Notes: generated from the sequence alone by a model not told the origin. Positions 1 to 10,622 are shown, numbered from the stretch's first letter. The stretch is 46,650 nt of DNA from Rhynchosporium graminicola (GCA_900074885.1 FJUW01000016.1:1124505-1171154); one strand, 5' to 3'. Numbers and translations: made by a program.

Positions 1-299
1 AAACTAGTATATTAACTAACGCCTTAGACCTTTCGTTAATTACTACTAGAGTAACTAGAGCGAACTACTACTAATAATAAACCGCGCTTAAGTAACCTTA
101 CCTTACGACTCTATTAGTATAGCGCTATATACCCTTAAATATAGTATACTACTACGGAATAGCTAGGACTAGAAGTAACTTACCGGATCGATACTATAAG
201 AGAAGCTTAACTATACTAATACTAAATCCCTAGCTAAATATACTAAATCCGCTATCGAGGTTATAAAAGCTAATATACTAGCTACTTAGTATAAGATAA

Positions 300-790
300 G
301 CGCCGTAACTAACCCGAAACGGCGTAATATCGATTAGGAAGTTAGAGATAAGATATTTCTCTCTATAAGGAACCTTAAGAATCACTAGCTAAGTAAGAAG
401 CTATCTAGTCTCTAGGCAGGACTATATTAGGTCCTAGCTAAGATCAGATACTCTTATAAGCTAGATTTACTCCCGGGATCTTCTATATACGATATATTCG
501 CCCCCGAATTACTCTTTAAAGACCCGGATAACCTATTACTAAGCTAGGAGTTACTAAACCTACTCCTAGAGGTTATCGCTACTTAAGAAGAGTAGGAGTT
601 ATAAGATATACTTATTATATAGCTCCTAAGAGGTAATCTGAAGTATTAAGTTAGCTAGCTAGACTACGACCCGGACCTAACTTAATATAACGCTTCCGAC
701 CTAATAAGTACTCCGTATAAGCTTAGAGACTTCTACGCTACTAACTTAAGTAAACCTAGACCTCCGCGTAGACTAGATTAGTAAATTAAG
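300..790 (+). pseudogene. Gypsy pol 3' end: integrase C-terminus plus chromodomain (RIP-degraded)
   Basis: Frame 2 on the plus strand (codons in register with 347) reads as the C-terminal part of a fungal Ty3/Gypsy polyprotein, with stops mostly at former Trp or Gln codons. The start resembles the integrase DKVWLSTRNLK motif (here DKIFLSIRNLK). A GPY/F-like module follows, with KKL, a region ending YKLDL, PGSSIYDIFAPELL and FKDPDN. After an acidic linker comes a chromodomain-like stretch with ILxxxLLRGNLKY, LDYDPD, YNASDL and KLRDFYATN. The chromodomain places the element in the chromovirus-like Gypsy elements, whose integrase tail steers insertion toward heterochromatin. The reverse transcriptase and gag of this copy lie left of the window. 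It shares its orientation with the polypurine tract and LTR at 2354-2634. Confidence 0.85.
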
Positions 791-911
791 GCCTAGGAAG
801 ACGAAATAGATAACTATAGTCACTTAGAGAATAATAAGCTATTATAGTCACTAGTATCAGAATTTATTACTAAAGATAATCCCCCGATTATACTCTATAA
901 TAACGCTATAT

Positions 912-1970
912 CTAAAACTTTACTTCTTTAACTACTTCTACTTTACTAGCTTTCTTCTTTAAGTTCTCTAGAGCTTCTAGTAAATCTAGAATATCTAGAA
1001 CTAGAACTACTATATCTAACTCCTTACTTAAATCTATTAATATAGCCCTAATAGTAGACCGAGTATAATAGCTAATCCTACGAGCTTTCTTCTTTAGAGA
1101 GGGTCCGGAAGTATCTAGATCCGATACTATCTCTAAACTAGAAGGCAAATTCCTCTTTCCCTTAGTATTAGATATCGTAGCTTTAAATATAGCTTTCTTC
1201 GCAAATTCCCGTATAATACTATTTAATTCCTTTATCTACTTTAACGCTATTTTAGCTATTAACTTAGATTTCGCTGAATCGACTATTAGAAGATCTAAAT
1301 CTTATATCGCGTTAGTATTATACTAGTATCTAAGGGTTTAAGATTATAACTTACTACTTTAATAAACTCTAACTCCTTAAATACTTTCTCTATAGAACGC
1401 CTTAAAGCCTAAGTCTCTACTAATTATATAGTAGTAATCTCTAACGTAGTAATAGGAGTAGCAGATTTCGCAAGATAATAGATCCGATTAATAGCCTTAT
1501 AAGTAGCTATAATACTACTCTGATTTAGCTCCGCGTCCTTAGCTTCGCCGCTAGGAAGTAAACTAGATAAAATAATATACTCTATATTAACATAGTTAAG
1601 TAATTATAACGCGTTAGTATATATAACTACGTTTATATTCAAGTAACTTATATACTTATAATTACTCTTTAACGCCGAATAATACTTATAAAGCTTAGAG
1701 TTAGGCTTATTAAATAAGTATAAGAGTTCTAAAATAGGAGTATTATTATACTTTATCTTAAGGAAGGCGCGAATATATCGCAGGTAATATATATAATACG
1801 CTATCGAAAGAGTACTAGCAGGAACTAGTAAAGGTACTATAGGAGTTAGCGTTATAGATCCGTGAAACCCTCGTACTGCACTTGAAACTATCCTTAGAAC
1901 TAAGATAGGAAACTTACTTATATTAAGAGAAGAATTAATTAGGTCGATTAATATATAAGATTATAATAGA
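912..1970 (-). pseudogene. Antisense accessory ORF inside the Gypsy element (unknown protein, degraded)
   Basis: Between the end of pol and the 3' LTR, the opposite strand carries a long frame. From about 1945 down to about 1330 it is open except for stops that fit former Gln codons. It then shifts frame once, near 1270-1330, and runs to a stop at 912. About 340 residues can be followed. Readable pieces include SSAVRGFHGSITLTPIVP, YYIYYLRYIRAFLKIKY, ELLYLFNKPNSKLYKYY, LLPSGEAKDAELNQSS and SGPSLKKKARRISYYTRST. The last part is Lys/Leu rich. I do not recognise a domain. Gypsy elements normally code gag and pol on one strand only, so this is an accessory gene. Some Botrytis Boty-type elements are reported to carry an extra gene; whether this one is related cannot be judged here. 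Confidence 0.6.
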
Positions 1971-2353
1971 CTACTATAGTAGTTAGTAATGATACTTACT
2001 CTAGGAGCTATATCGTAGTCTAAGGAGAATAAACTTATAAGTTGAAGTAGTTATCGTAGTTAAAAAGGAAAAGCTCTAATATTAATAAACTCTTTCCTTT
2101 ATATACCTTATACCCTACTTAAACTCGACTCCTACTATAAATAGATAAAGTAAATACCGCTTACTACCTAATTTAGAAGCTATAACTAATATAGTACTAT
2201 TATAGCGATATAACTAGTTAGAACCTGATAAAGAATTTACTATTACTAAAGAGCGGCTAGCGCTTATTACGCGAATATCGATGAAAATAGTTATAATAAA
2301 GACTAATTCTAGTATAAACTATAACCTTCCGAGCTTAGGGTTAAGCTCTTCTT

Positions 2354-2363
2354 AGGGGGGAGG
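2354..2363 (+). other. Polypurine tract of the plus-strand Gypsy element
   Basis: The run AGGGGGGAGG lies 3 bases before the LTR start. This is the expected primer site for plus-strand DNA synthesis, placed directly upstream of a 3' LTR. It fixes the orientation of the element as plus and identifies 2367-2634 as the 3' LTR rather than a solo LTR. Confidence 0.75.
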
Positions 2364-2366
2364 TAA

Positions 2367-2634
2367 TATAACGATAGCTCACCTGAATATCATATAAGAA
2401 GAAGGATAGATAATAGGGCCTAAGTTCATAGGTATTCTAGTAGAACTAGTATCCGACCCGGTATAGTATCGGACTAGTACTAATATATATATATAAGGTA
2501 CTTTGCACTCTATCTCTCTTCTTCTTCCTTCCTTATCTTTTTGTTTCCTTCGTAGTAGACTATATAAGATCGCTCTTAGCCTCCCTACTCGTTTATTCTT
2601 ACTTATATACCGCCTTGAGTCTTGTGTCGTTACA
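2367..2634 (+). repeat. 3' LTR of the plus-strand Gypsy element (268 bp)
   Basis: The LTR ends in TGTCGTTACA. It starts with TATAACGATA, a mutated form of the inverted end TGTAACGACA that is partly kept in the sister copy at 4184-4451. A run of alternating T and A near 2485-2500 fits the LTR TATA box. By eye it differs from the inverted sister LTR at about 34 of 268 positions, all but one being transitions, as RIP predicts. The five bases after it are AGTAG, which should recur directly left of this element's 5' LTR, outside the window. Confidence 0.85.
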
Positions 2635-4183
2635 AGTAGAGCGTTTTAGCGCGGAAGGAGTATTAGCCTATACTAGGGTAGAAGTATATACGTATAGTAT
2701 AGGAGTAGTTTATCGAGGAGCTAAGCTTAAGGACTAGTAAGGAGTAAAACTAATAGAAGTCGTAGTAATAATAGTAAGCTTATAGTATTATACTTAAGTA
2801 ATAGTTTTCTCGGGATAGGTATATTTTAAGTTATAGCGATACTTAGTATTAAAAGAAAGTAAGAATCTAACTATAGAAGCGTAGTTCTTATTCTATATTA
2901 GTTTAATAATAAGGATTAAAGCGCGTAAGAATAGTATAATCTTATCTTATATATAAAAGAATTACTCTTTCTTTTTAACTTTACTTTAGATAATAGCGCT
3001 TTAAAATTAATTACGAAACTCAGTGAAAGTCTCGCGAGTATAGCTAAGTTATTATATCTCTAAGTAGTAGAAAGCGTTATAATAGTTATCTTTCTCTAAA
3101 CTAATAAGAAAGTTCTCCTCTAATAAGAAGATTATTTTATCGCTAGTCTTAAACTTATTAGCTAAGTACTAAAGCGTAAGATACTCCTTAGCTAATCTAA
3201 TAACTAGTCCTTATACGAGAACGCGCTAGGAGAAGTCCGTAGGGTAATAGTTAGCGTTTATAGCTAGCTAGTCTCGTATTAATACTTTTTATTAGAAGAA
3301 AGTAAGATCCGATCTATTATCTAAAAGTAAGATCTTCTTAGTAAGATAAGACTTCTTAAGGCGTAACTCTACTGATTCGGCGCTAAGAGAAGGAGATAGT
3401 TTATTAGGAATAGTATCCTCTCTTTTAGTACTACGTATTAGAATAGAGTTTATTAGTTTATTAAACTCTAAAATACGCGGAGATTATAATATTAGTTCTA
3501 GTAGAAGAGTCGAAGATAAGCGAGGGACCCCTAAAAGGAACTTATCTTATACGAAGATTAGTCTATTTATAGTATCTTCTAGAGAGTTATTCTTTTCCTC
3601 TTAGTTTACTAATTATTATAAAAGGGAATAGATTAAGTTCGAGTTATCTATAGTAATAAGAGTACTTAGCGATTATACTCCTAAGGAATTTCGCTTTTAT
3701 TTTCCTTTTCCTCTTAGTTAGTACTTTCTTAATAAGATATTAATATTCTCTAGTATAAGAGACGTTTAAAGTAAAGAAAGGTATAATAGATTAGGTTCAG
3801 AAGTAAAGCAGGAGAGATCGCGTTAAGTTCTCTTAGAACTAAAGGAGTCTCTAGTTTATTAGTTAGGAGCTATAATAGTAGCTTAAAAAAAAGTATATTA
3901 GGGCTATTTCAGTAGTAATACGTAGAAGTTAAAGTTCTAGGGTATTTATTATACTTTCTTTAAAATCTATCTACGATTCCTTTATACTAAGAGGGTTATT
4001 AAAAGAGCGTTAGCGAAAACCTCCTCTATTATACTATTTATAATAAGCTAAATTAAACCCTGATTTATAGCTATCCGAGAGATCTCTAGTATCTCGGCTA
4101 TATACGAGTAGTTATCGGATAACTAACTTAGTAATAAGATATTATAATAAGCTATCTCCGGCTATCTTAATCTTTTTATTTAA
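2635..4183 (-). pseudogene. Gypsy gag region of the minus-strand element, truncated by insertion
   Basis: The minus strand between the two LTRs reads as a degraded fungal Gypsy gag. Recognisable pieces are LAINANYYPTDFS, YLANKFKTSDKIIFL, YYNAFYYLEI, SYTRETFTEFRN, NYASIVRFLLSFNTKYRY and a Pro/Thr/Ser-rich tail ending ANTPSALKRST. Stops mostly stand where Gln or Trp would fit. The zinc knuckle that normally follows that tail is missing because the frame runs straight into the LTR of the plus-strand element at 2634. The gag belongs to the element whose 5' LTR is at 4184-4451. About 800 bp nearer that LTR is leader and N-terminal gag too decayed to read. Confidence 0.75.
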
Positions 4184-4451
4184 TATAATAATATAAGACT
4201 CGAGGCGGTATATAAGTAAGAATAAATAAGTAGAGAAGCTAAGAGCGATCTTATATAGTTTACTATAAAGGAAATAAAAAGATAAGAAAGGAAGAAGAAG
4301 AGAGATAAAGTATAAGGCACCTTATATATATATACTAGTACTAGTCCGATACTATACCGAGTCGGACACTAGTTCTGCCGGGATACCTATGAACTTAGGC
4401 CCTAGTATCTATCCTTCTTTTCATATGATATTCAGATGAGCTGTCGTCACA
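4184..4451 (-). repeat. 5' LTR of the minus-strand Gypsy element (268 bp)
   Basis: Read on the minus strand it begins TGTGACGACAGCTCATCTG at 4451 and ends at 4184 with a mutated TGTCGTTACA. It has the same length and family as the LTR at 2367-2634, about 87 percent identical by eye. No polypurine tract lies upstream of it on the minus strand, and gag lies downstream, so it is read as a 5' LTR. It begins directly after the motif LLLDGYK of a pogo-type transposase frame, which shows the insertion point. Confidence 0.8.
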
Positions 4452-5390
4452 TTTATAGCCGTCTAAAAGGAGTAGTTTCTATAGCTTTTCTAGTCCGGCA
4501 TACGAGTGTTTAATCAAATAGTAAGCGTATTCTATAATAATCGAGTTATTAATATATCTAGTTAAAGAGAAAGTAATTATTTCTTTACTAGAAAGGTTTA
4601 TAAATATCCAGTTTTCTATAATTATCTCTCTAGGGTAAATTATAAAGACCGGAAGTATCTTCTTTCTATTACTACGTATAGTTTCTATAATAGTAACTAT
4701 TTTATAGCTTCCTTATATTAGTATATATAGTATATTTATACTCCTTAGAACTACTATACTCTCGGCATATAGAAGAGCGCCTCGTATACTAGATTTATCT
4801 ATATTTAGAAGCTTCTTTCTATTATTAATTTATAGCCTTTCTATCTCTCTCTCTAGGTCTTAGAACTATTAGATTACTACTTCTTCTGTATACAGTTCTA
4901 GTCGAATAGCTTCTATAGGTTTCGTCTTAATCGAATAGAGCTCTAGATAGTCCTTTAGCTAGGTATAAAACTAGGAATTAGAGGGAGGTAGCTTTAGAGG
5001 GATCTAGGCCTATAGAATTAATATAACTATTAGCAGAAGATTATTATAATAGTAGGGAGATTATACTACTAGTAGATAAGTGATTACTAATTTAACTATC
5101 AGATAAGTAGCTCCTATATCTACCTCCTACTGATCATAGTAATACTACTTAATAGCCTCCTCCTAAGAGGGAGTAAGTAGCTTATTATAGCTACCACTTC
5201 TAGGAAGTAACTTCTTCTTCAAGCTACTTTTAGTAGCTATAATACTCTTTACTCTTTGCCTAGCTTTACGTAAAGAAGAGACCTTGATATCGAATTAGAG
5301 CGCTACCTTAGAGGAACTCTCTATAGAGTGCGCTATATACTATAATTTAGCGTCTCGGAAGGCCTTTTCATACTCTAATTTAGTAGTATA
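4452..5390 (-). pseudogene. pogo/Fot1-like DDE transposase, N-terminal half, interrupted by Gypsy insertion
   Basis: The minus-strand frame, with scattered RIP-type stops, reads as a pogo/Tigger transposase. It starts near EYEKAFRDAKL, followed by a helix-turn-helix (SLRKARQRVKSII) and a second Tc5-like DNA-binding helix (LLTPSQEEAIKQYYYDQ). The catalytic core follows: NIDKSSIRGAL at the first Asp (families usually have FDETGF), TIIETIRSNRKKILPVFIIY, INLSSKEIITFSLTRYI and LLLLDGYKCDD, matching the LLLDGH motif of the second Asp. The frame stops there because the Gypsy LTR starts at 4451. The remaining C-terminal part must lie left of the window, beyond both Gypsy insertions. Confidence 0.75.
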
Positions 5391-5545
5391 ACTTTAAAAG
5401 TAGTATTTGCTACGTGGTACTAGTATTTTGAATAGAATTAATAAAAACTAAATATTAGTAGTAATATTAAAAGTAGTTAATTTAGGTAGTAAAACGCGAT
5501 TTTAGGCATCGAAAAGCGTAGCATTTACATGGACGTGGCATTTGC
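5391..5545. repeat. Probable right end of the pogo-like element with subterminal repeats
   Basis: Related motifs occur at about 5404-5418 (TATTTGCTACGTGG) and at about 5522-5546 (CATTTACATGGACGTGGCATTTGC). Repeated short motifs near the tips are common in pogo/Fot1-type elements. TA follows the second motif after a T, which would suit a TA target site. Genic base composition begins just beyond. The exact end is not proven because the partner inverted repeat is outside the window. Confidence 0.4.
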
Positions 5546-5752
5546 TTAATCCGATAGTAAGCGAGTGGGCGAGCGAAACTGGAGGTGGACCGGCTAGTAT
5601 GCTGTAGTTCCGAGGCTAAATTTACTTATACCCCGCGAAAACCAACCATCTCCAACCCACTTCCCCCAGATTACAAGCGTCAGGAAGCATCACTATCATT
5701 CATCTTTCAAGGCTCAATATTCTCCCGGTCATCATATGAATAATCTTGAAGA

Positions 5753-7480
5753 ATGGCACAGGAAGCTCCTTACAAAGCGATAGCGCAACGTAAACGTGCC
5801 GAATTGCACTCGCGGATCCCCTCCGCGTGGCTCCTCGAATCCCCCACCTCGCCAGAAGTCCTCGACGTCCGCTCAGTTCCACAAACCTGCGGTATACTCA
5901 CCTCGCACGAACTCTTCATCACCTCTTCCCACGATGCCACCTCCTTAGCCGAAGCAATTGGATCTCGTAAGCTCACAGCCGAAGAAGTCACAATAGCATT
6001 CTGCAAACGGGCAGCTATTGCTCAACAAGTCTGCAACTGTCTTACGGAGATATTCTTTGAAGACGCCATTGCACGGGCGAAATTTCTCGATGAAGAATTC
6101 GAGCGGACTGGCAAGCCAGTAGGGCCACTACATGGTGTACCAATCTCTCTGAAGGATTCATTTAAACTCAAGGGTTATGATGCTAGTATCGGCATCGCGA
6201 GTCTAGTTGGGAAACCCGCGACGGAAAACTCATTACTGGTCGACATACTTCTTGAGCTGGGAGCTGTGTTGTACTGCAAGACGAATGTTCCGCAAGCTTT
6301 GCAAGCACTAGATTCGGACAACAATGTGTTCGGTCGAGTGCTGAATCCGAGGAATAGGAAGGTTACGGCAGGAGGTAGTTCTGGTGGTGAAGGGGCGCTG
6401 ATTGCAATGCGTGGCAGTGTGTTAGGCGTTGGAACGGATATCGGAGGCAGTATTCGCATTCCGGCCATGTGTAATGGGCTGTATGGGATCAAGCCAAGTC
6501 AATCGCGTGTCCCTTTTGTCGGGCAGGAAAATGGTGGGAGAGCAGGATCAAGTCAGATTGGTCTTTCTGCAAGTGCAGGGCCAATCTCTGTCAGTATGAG
6601 AGACTGCGAACTTTTCATGAGAGCTGTTTCTAATGCTAGACCTTGGGAACGAGATCCTAGTCTTGCATATGGATTGTGGGATGAACAAGGTTCTATACAG
6701 AAAAAGCCTCTGTTAGGCGTCATCAGGGCAGATGGTGTAGTAGCGCCGCTTCCTCCAATTAGTAAAATCCTTGACGAGACTGTCTCTGCACTCCGCGCCT
6801 CAGGTATAGAAGTCGTTGAGATTTCGGCACCAGCATTCCGGAAGACACAGTCCCTAGCCAACAAATTCTTCGGCATTGAAGGTGGCAACACTATGTTCGA
6901 CCTACTCGAGTCAACAGGCGAACCATTGATCCCTTGGCTGAGTACTAAGCTTCGAAGAGGAAAGGTCATGCCTACAGATCGGTTGATGGATATTCAAGCC
7001 CAGAGGACGGAACTGGAGACGCAGATGTTAGAAATCTGGAAAGATGCAAAGACTGGCAGACACATAGATGCAGTGATTTGTCCTGTCGCGCCACACCCGG
7101 TCCCTCCGATAGATCGTTGGAATGCGGTAGGTTATACGAGCAGTTTTGTACTCATGGACTATCCGGCTGGTACTGTGCCAGTACGAGATTTCAAAGAGAG
7201 TGACTTGAAGGGGGGCCTTGCCGGCGAGAATGCCTTGGGGCCGTGGGATAAGGTGAACCGGGAATTGTGTAAGTGGCCCTGTGCTCTTGCTATGTATTGC
7301 GGTCTGGCTGATTAGGTGCTAGGGGACGAGGAAACCATCAACAGAAAGATCTATCTGGAAACCAAGCTATCGATTCAAGTTCTTGCACCGAAACAGCAGG
7401 AGAGAAGGTTATACCAAGCGATGGAATACATTGATAATATATTACGCAAGAAGTATAGCGAATCTCGAGCGAAGCTGTAA
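5753..7480 (+). CDS. Amidase-signature family amidase (557 aa, one intron at 7269-7322)
   Basis: This amidase-signature hydrolase turns carboxamides into acid plus ammonia and is probably cytosolic, with no signal peptide. The Ser-cisSer-Lys triad is complete: K134 in SLKDSF, S209 in GGSSGGE and S233 in TDIGGSIR, with the same 75 and 24 residue spacings as the fatty-acid amide hydrolase triad. The plain frame stops at 7315 without the family C-terminus. A 54-bp intron (7269-7322; GTAAGT donor, CTGAT branch, GCTAG acceptor) removes that stop and restores the typical end ETKLSIQVLAPK...YQAMEYIDNIL, closing with TAA at 7478-7480. Exon 1 is 5753-7268 and exon 2 is 7323-7480. The substrate cannot be told; acetamidase-like enzymes are the nearest resemblance. 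The gene starts about 200 bp from the RIP block yet is unmutated. Confidence 0.88.
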
Positions 7481-8042
7481 GAATGTCTGTACGAAATTCT
7501 GAAGAATATCAAGAGGAGCCTGAAAATGTGTTCCATGCCTTTCAATCGCATCTGCGGGTCGATCTAACCGCCTTCTGCATTTCAAATGACCCTGAGGTCT
7601 TTTCAAGATGCTTGATATAACGTCCTAGTGCTCGCTGCACATGCTCCGTAGCATTTGGATGTTTGTGCATTCGGATAACCGGACCTCTTGTCTCGCTTCC
7701 ATTATTTGGGTAGGATCCGAGGTGAGACGAGGTGCATAGAAGGTGCAAGTACACGAGAGGCGCATGAGAGACTTGCAACGTCTAATATCAAAGGGTACTC
7801 TTCTCGTATCTATCTATCTCTCACATCCTATCAAGTTCATCTCCACACGCAATGCAGCATCCAATATCCAGCAACTTAGCCCGAACCACCCTTGTTCCCA
7901 GAAATCTACGAATCGGCTAGGCTTCCATAAAAATTGCAAGAAAAGAATCAAGTAGTTCACTGTCACATGTCTGAATACTCAATTGAGTAGTTTGAGGGAG
8001 TACTATGCAGGCAAAAAGCTATAAACCTAGTGCTTGCTTCCC
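7481..8042. other. Intergenic region, amidase 3' flank
   Basis: This is non-repetitive sequence of ordinary composition. The short frames on both strands show no family resemblance or splice structure. I see nothing functional beyond the amidase 3' end. Confidence 0.6.
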
Positions 8043-8995
8043 TTTGTTGCACATCGCATAATGTCAATCCATTTCTCCTTCCTATTCTGTGCTTAGGCGC
8101 TAGCTAGGCTTTTTTGACTTTCACTATATCGACTATACCAAAATCCTTTTCTCGACTAGCACTAACCCAGACAGGCAGTTTTCAGGGCACATAATCTTAA
8201 ATTAGGTGGCTTTCGGCCTGATCCGCCAAGGCTGTTTGAATGCACTTGAGTTAGGGGCTAGGTAGGTTTGCAATTGCGCGCCTACGAGTAGTTATAGTTA
8301 TAGTTGTTAGGGATTAGTTGGGTCGGTGTAATAACTAGGATTCCGGTTGGAGTTTGAATCAAAGTAAGTTCTTTCTTTGGATTTTTTTTCAGAAGAGTTT
8401 GAGCTGTCCTGCGCAGGGCAAATGTGACAATCGTGCTCGATTAGTCGATATAAGGATTTGGTATGGTCGATACATTAAAAGTCGCTCTTTTCCCCCGAAA
8501 CTGATTCAGCATCTATCGTGGTGTAAGTGCGATACTGCAGAGTAGCCTTACTGATCTAGTATGAAGGGACGTCTGGAAAAGGAAATGTACTCATCCTTTG
8601 TTGCATATCGCCTCCGAAGCAATATATTTCATCTTCCTTTTTTGGGTTCTTGGAAATTTTCCTAGGCAAGGATCAGACGAACCAGATCCATCACTTTCGG
8701 TATAGTTAATGGTATATCGCTTTTCGACTTACCACTTGAGCTTTTGTTGCATATCGTAGCTGATTAATCTATTTCCACACTTCCCATTTTGGTTGGCCTA
8801 CTCCAGATAGACGAACTGTGGAGCTTAGCTTCGATTCTAACATCACTCCTTCAAGTCTTCTTGGAAATTACTGGCTGTTCCACAGACAAGCCTACTTCTG
8901 TTGTATATTGCATCCGAAGCAATCTATTTCACCTACCTCATCTTTCTCCTTTCGGCCTGTGCCAATCACTCGCTCTAGGCAAGGGTTGAGAAGAT

Positions 8996-9117
8996 GGCTT
9001 GATCGGTTTCTCCAGAAGGCTGAAGCCATCCATCCACTCTGCGTTCACAATGGAAAACACATCCAAATTTCCCTGTAAACCCACGTTGGATAGGTTCAGA
9101 CATCTGGCAAGACCGGG
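8996..9117 (+). repeat. Diverged copy A of a fold-back (MITE-like) element inside the array
   Basis: The segment opens with CGGTTTCTCCAGAAGGCTGAAG and closes at 9071-9117 with a 47-base stretch containing CCCTGTAAACCCACG and TAGGTTCAGAC. The closing stretch matches 22844-22890 at about 35 of 47 positions, and the opening matches the left arm there. The array interval that holds it (8896 to 9148) is about 120 bp longer than its neighbours, as expected if the element inserted into an existing unit. Confidence 0.5.
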
Positions 9118-10563
9118 AACAGCATTGTTAACTCACGCAAGAACTACTTTGTTGCACATCTCAAGACTCCAATGTATTTCCTCTGTGCCCTTTTGGCCTT
9201 ACCTAGCAAACCACTTGCGCAGGGCTGCTAGAGCTAAGTCGTTTCTTTTTCCGCACCAGTTCCAATCATTTTCCAGCCTTCACTCAACGATCTACTAATT
9301 GGATTCCTTTGTTGCCTATCGCAGCTGAGCACTCTATTTCAGCTTCCTTACTTGCATATATTCCCTAGCGGAGCTAAATCCCATGATAAAATTATCACTT
9401 TGTTGCAACTCGCAATCGAAGCAATCTATTTCATCTGTCCCGTTTCGGCCTCCTCCACAACACGACCTAGACTATATGGTGAAGCTTTAACCCATTCCGA
9501 CCTCATATGTAGCCATTCTTTGGCGGACTGGTTTTGAGGCTGACTTTGTTGCAAATCGCACTCGAAGCAATCTATTTCATCTGTCTTATTTCGGCCTGCT
9601 CCAAAATGACTTGCGATGTGTAGCGGAGCCTCCGTGCTTGGCTATATCGATTTCGACCACTTTTGGCCATGGAAAGACAATGTTCGTGCATATCGCATCC
9701 GAAGTAATCTATTTCATCTCTCTGGCTTGGGCCTGTTCCGGAGGATTGCAATAAGTCTCTGTGGAGCTCCTTATGATTCTCCATATCATATCACTTACTG
9801 GCAAGCTTTGTTGCATGTCGTACCCGAATCAATCTATTCCATCTCTCTCCTCTAGGCCTAATCCGGGCATCTACAGCAAGCCTAATACGATTCGTGGAGC
9901 TGGCTGATGTTCATGATATTAAATCACTCTTACTCGTACCTAGTGGAAATGATTTTGTTGCACATCGTATATTGGGTAATTATCCACTGTCTCAGTTCGG
10001 ATATTTCCGTACCAGCATATTTACCAATCAACACCACCCTCCCAGCATTCGCATAAAAAATCTCATCAACAGACCAATTTGTTGCACATCGTATATTGGG
10101 TAATTATCCACTTTCTCCATTCGGATAATTTCGGTACCAATGTATCTGCCAAGTCAACACCAACCTCCCATTATTTCCAAATAGACCTATTTGTTGCACA
10201 TCGCACCCTCATCAATCTATTTCCACTTCCCTATCCAGCCTACTGTACACAGCTCGCGGGGCTGACGATCAGCCTCATTCGCAACGCACGCAAGCCTTAC
10301 ATCATCTTTACGAAGTTCCTGCATCATACTGTACCTAAACCCCCCGCAAAAACCTTACTCACAGACTTTCGGTGCGCATCGTATCCGAAGCCGACTTTAT
10401 TTCAGCTTTCTATTTCGAGATATTTTGGAATCTAACCTATTACATCGCGTAGAAGTGTTGCAGCAAAACTCGACGTGGTGGAGCTTGTTGACCTCCTCAA
10501 CTTCGAGGCTTAGAGATATGATTGATCAGTATCCGATCAAGTACTTTCCACTCTAGCACATCC

Positions 10564-10622
10564 ATCAACCAACCAACCAACCAACCAGCCAACTCTATCG
10601 CCCATCGCACGCACGCACGCAC
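10564..10622 (+). repeat. AACC and GCAC microsatellites
   Basis: A run of AACC tetramers (about 10564-10592) is followed by GCAC repeats (about 10606-10622). They lie between the last two units of the degenerate array. Confidence 0.8.

Larger units (their letters stand above)
1..5545. repeat. RIP-saturated transposon graveyard (nested Gypsy, Gypsy and pogo remnants)
   Basis: The block is AT-rich and nearly lacks the dinucleotides CA and TG, while TA is in excess and CG is kept. This is the expected end state of repeat-induced point mutation, which turns CpA into TpA on both strands. Every former coding frame found here is interrupted mainly by TAG or TAA where a Trp (TGG) or Gln (CAA/CAG) codon would fit. 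The depletion is strongest from 1 to about 4440 and milder to about 5400. It ends sharply near 5545, where normal genic sequence starts. The parts are listed separately. That it is heterochromatic is inference. Confidence 0.9.

Noticed and set aside
4184..4451. Solo LTR with a TTTAA/TTTAT near-duplication at its flanks
   Set aside because: The five-base match is imperfect. A gag region of matching orientation follows directly, so a 5' LTR is the simpler reading.
8789..10435. Several 60-118 codon frames in the array
   Set aside because: They recur only because the box recurs, and they change frame from unit to unit with no conserved protein.
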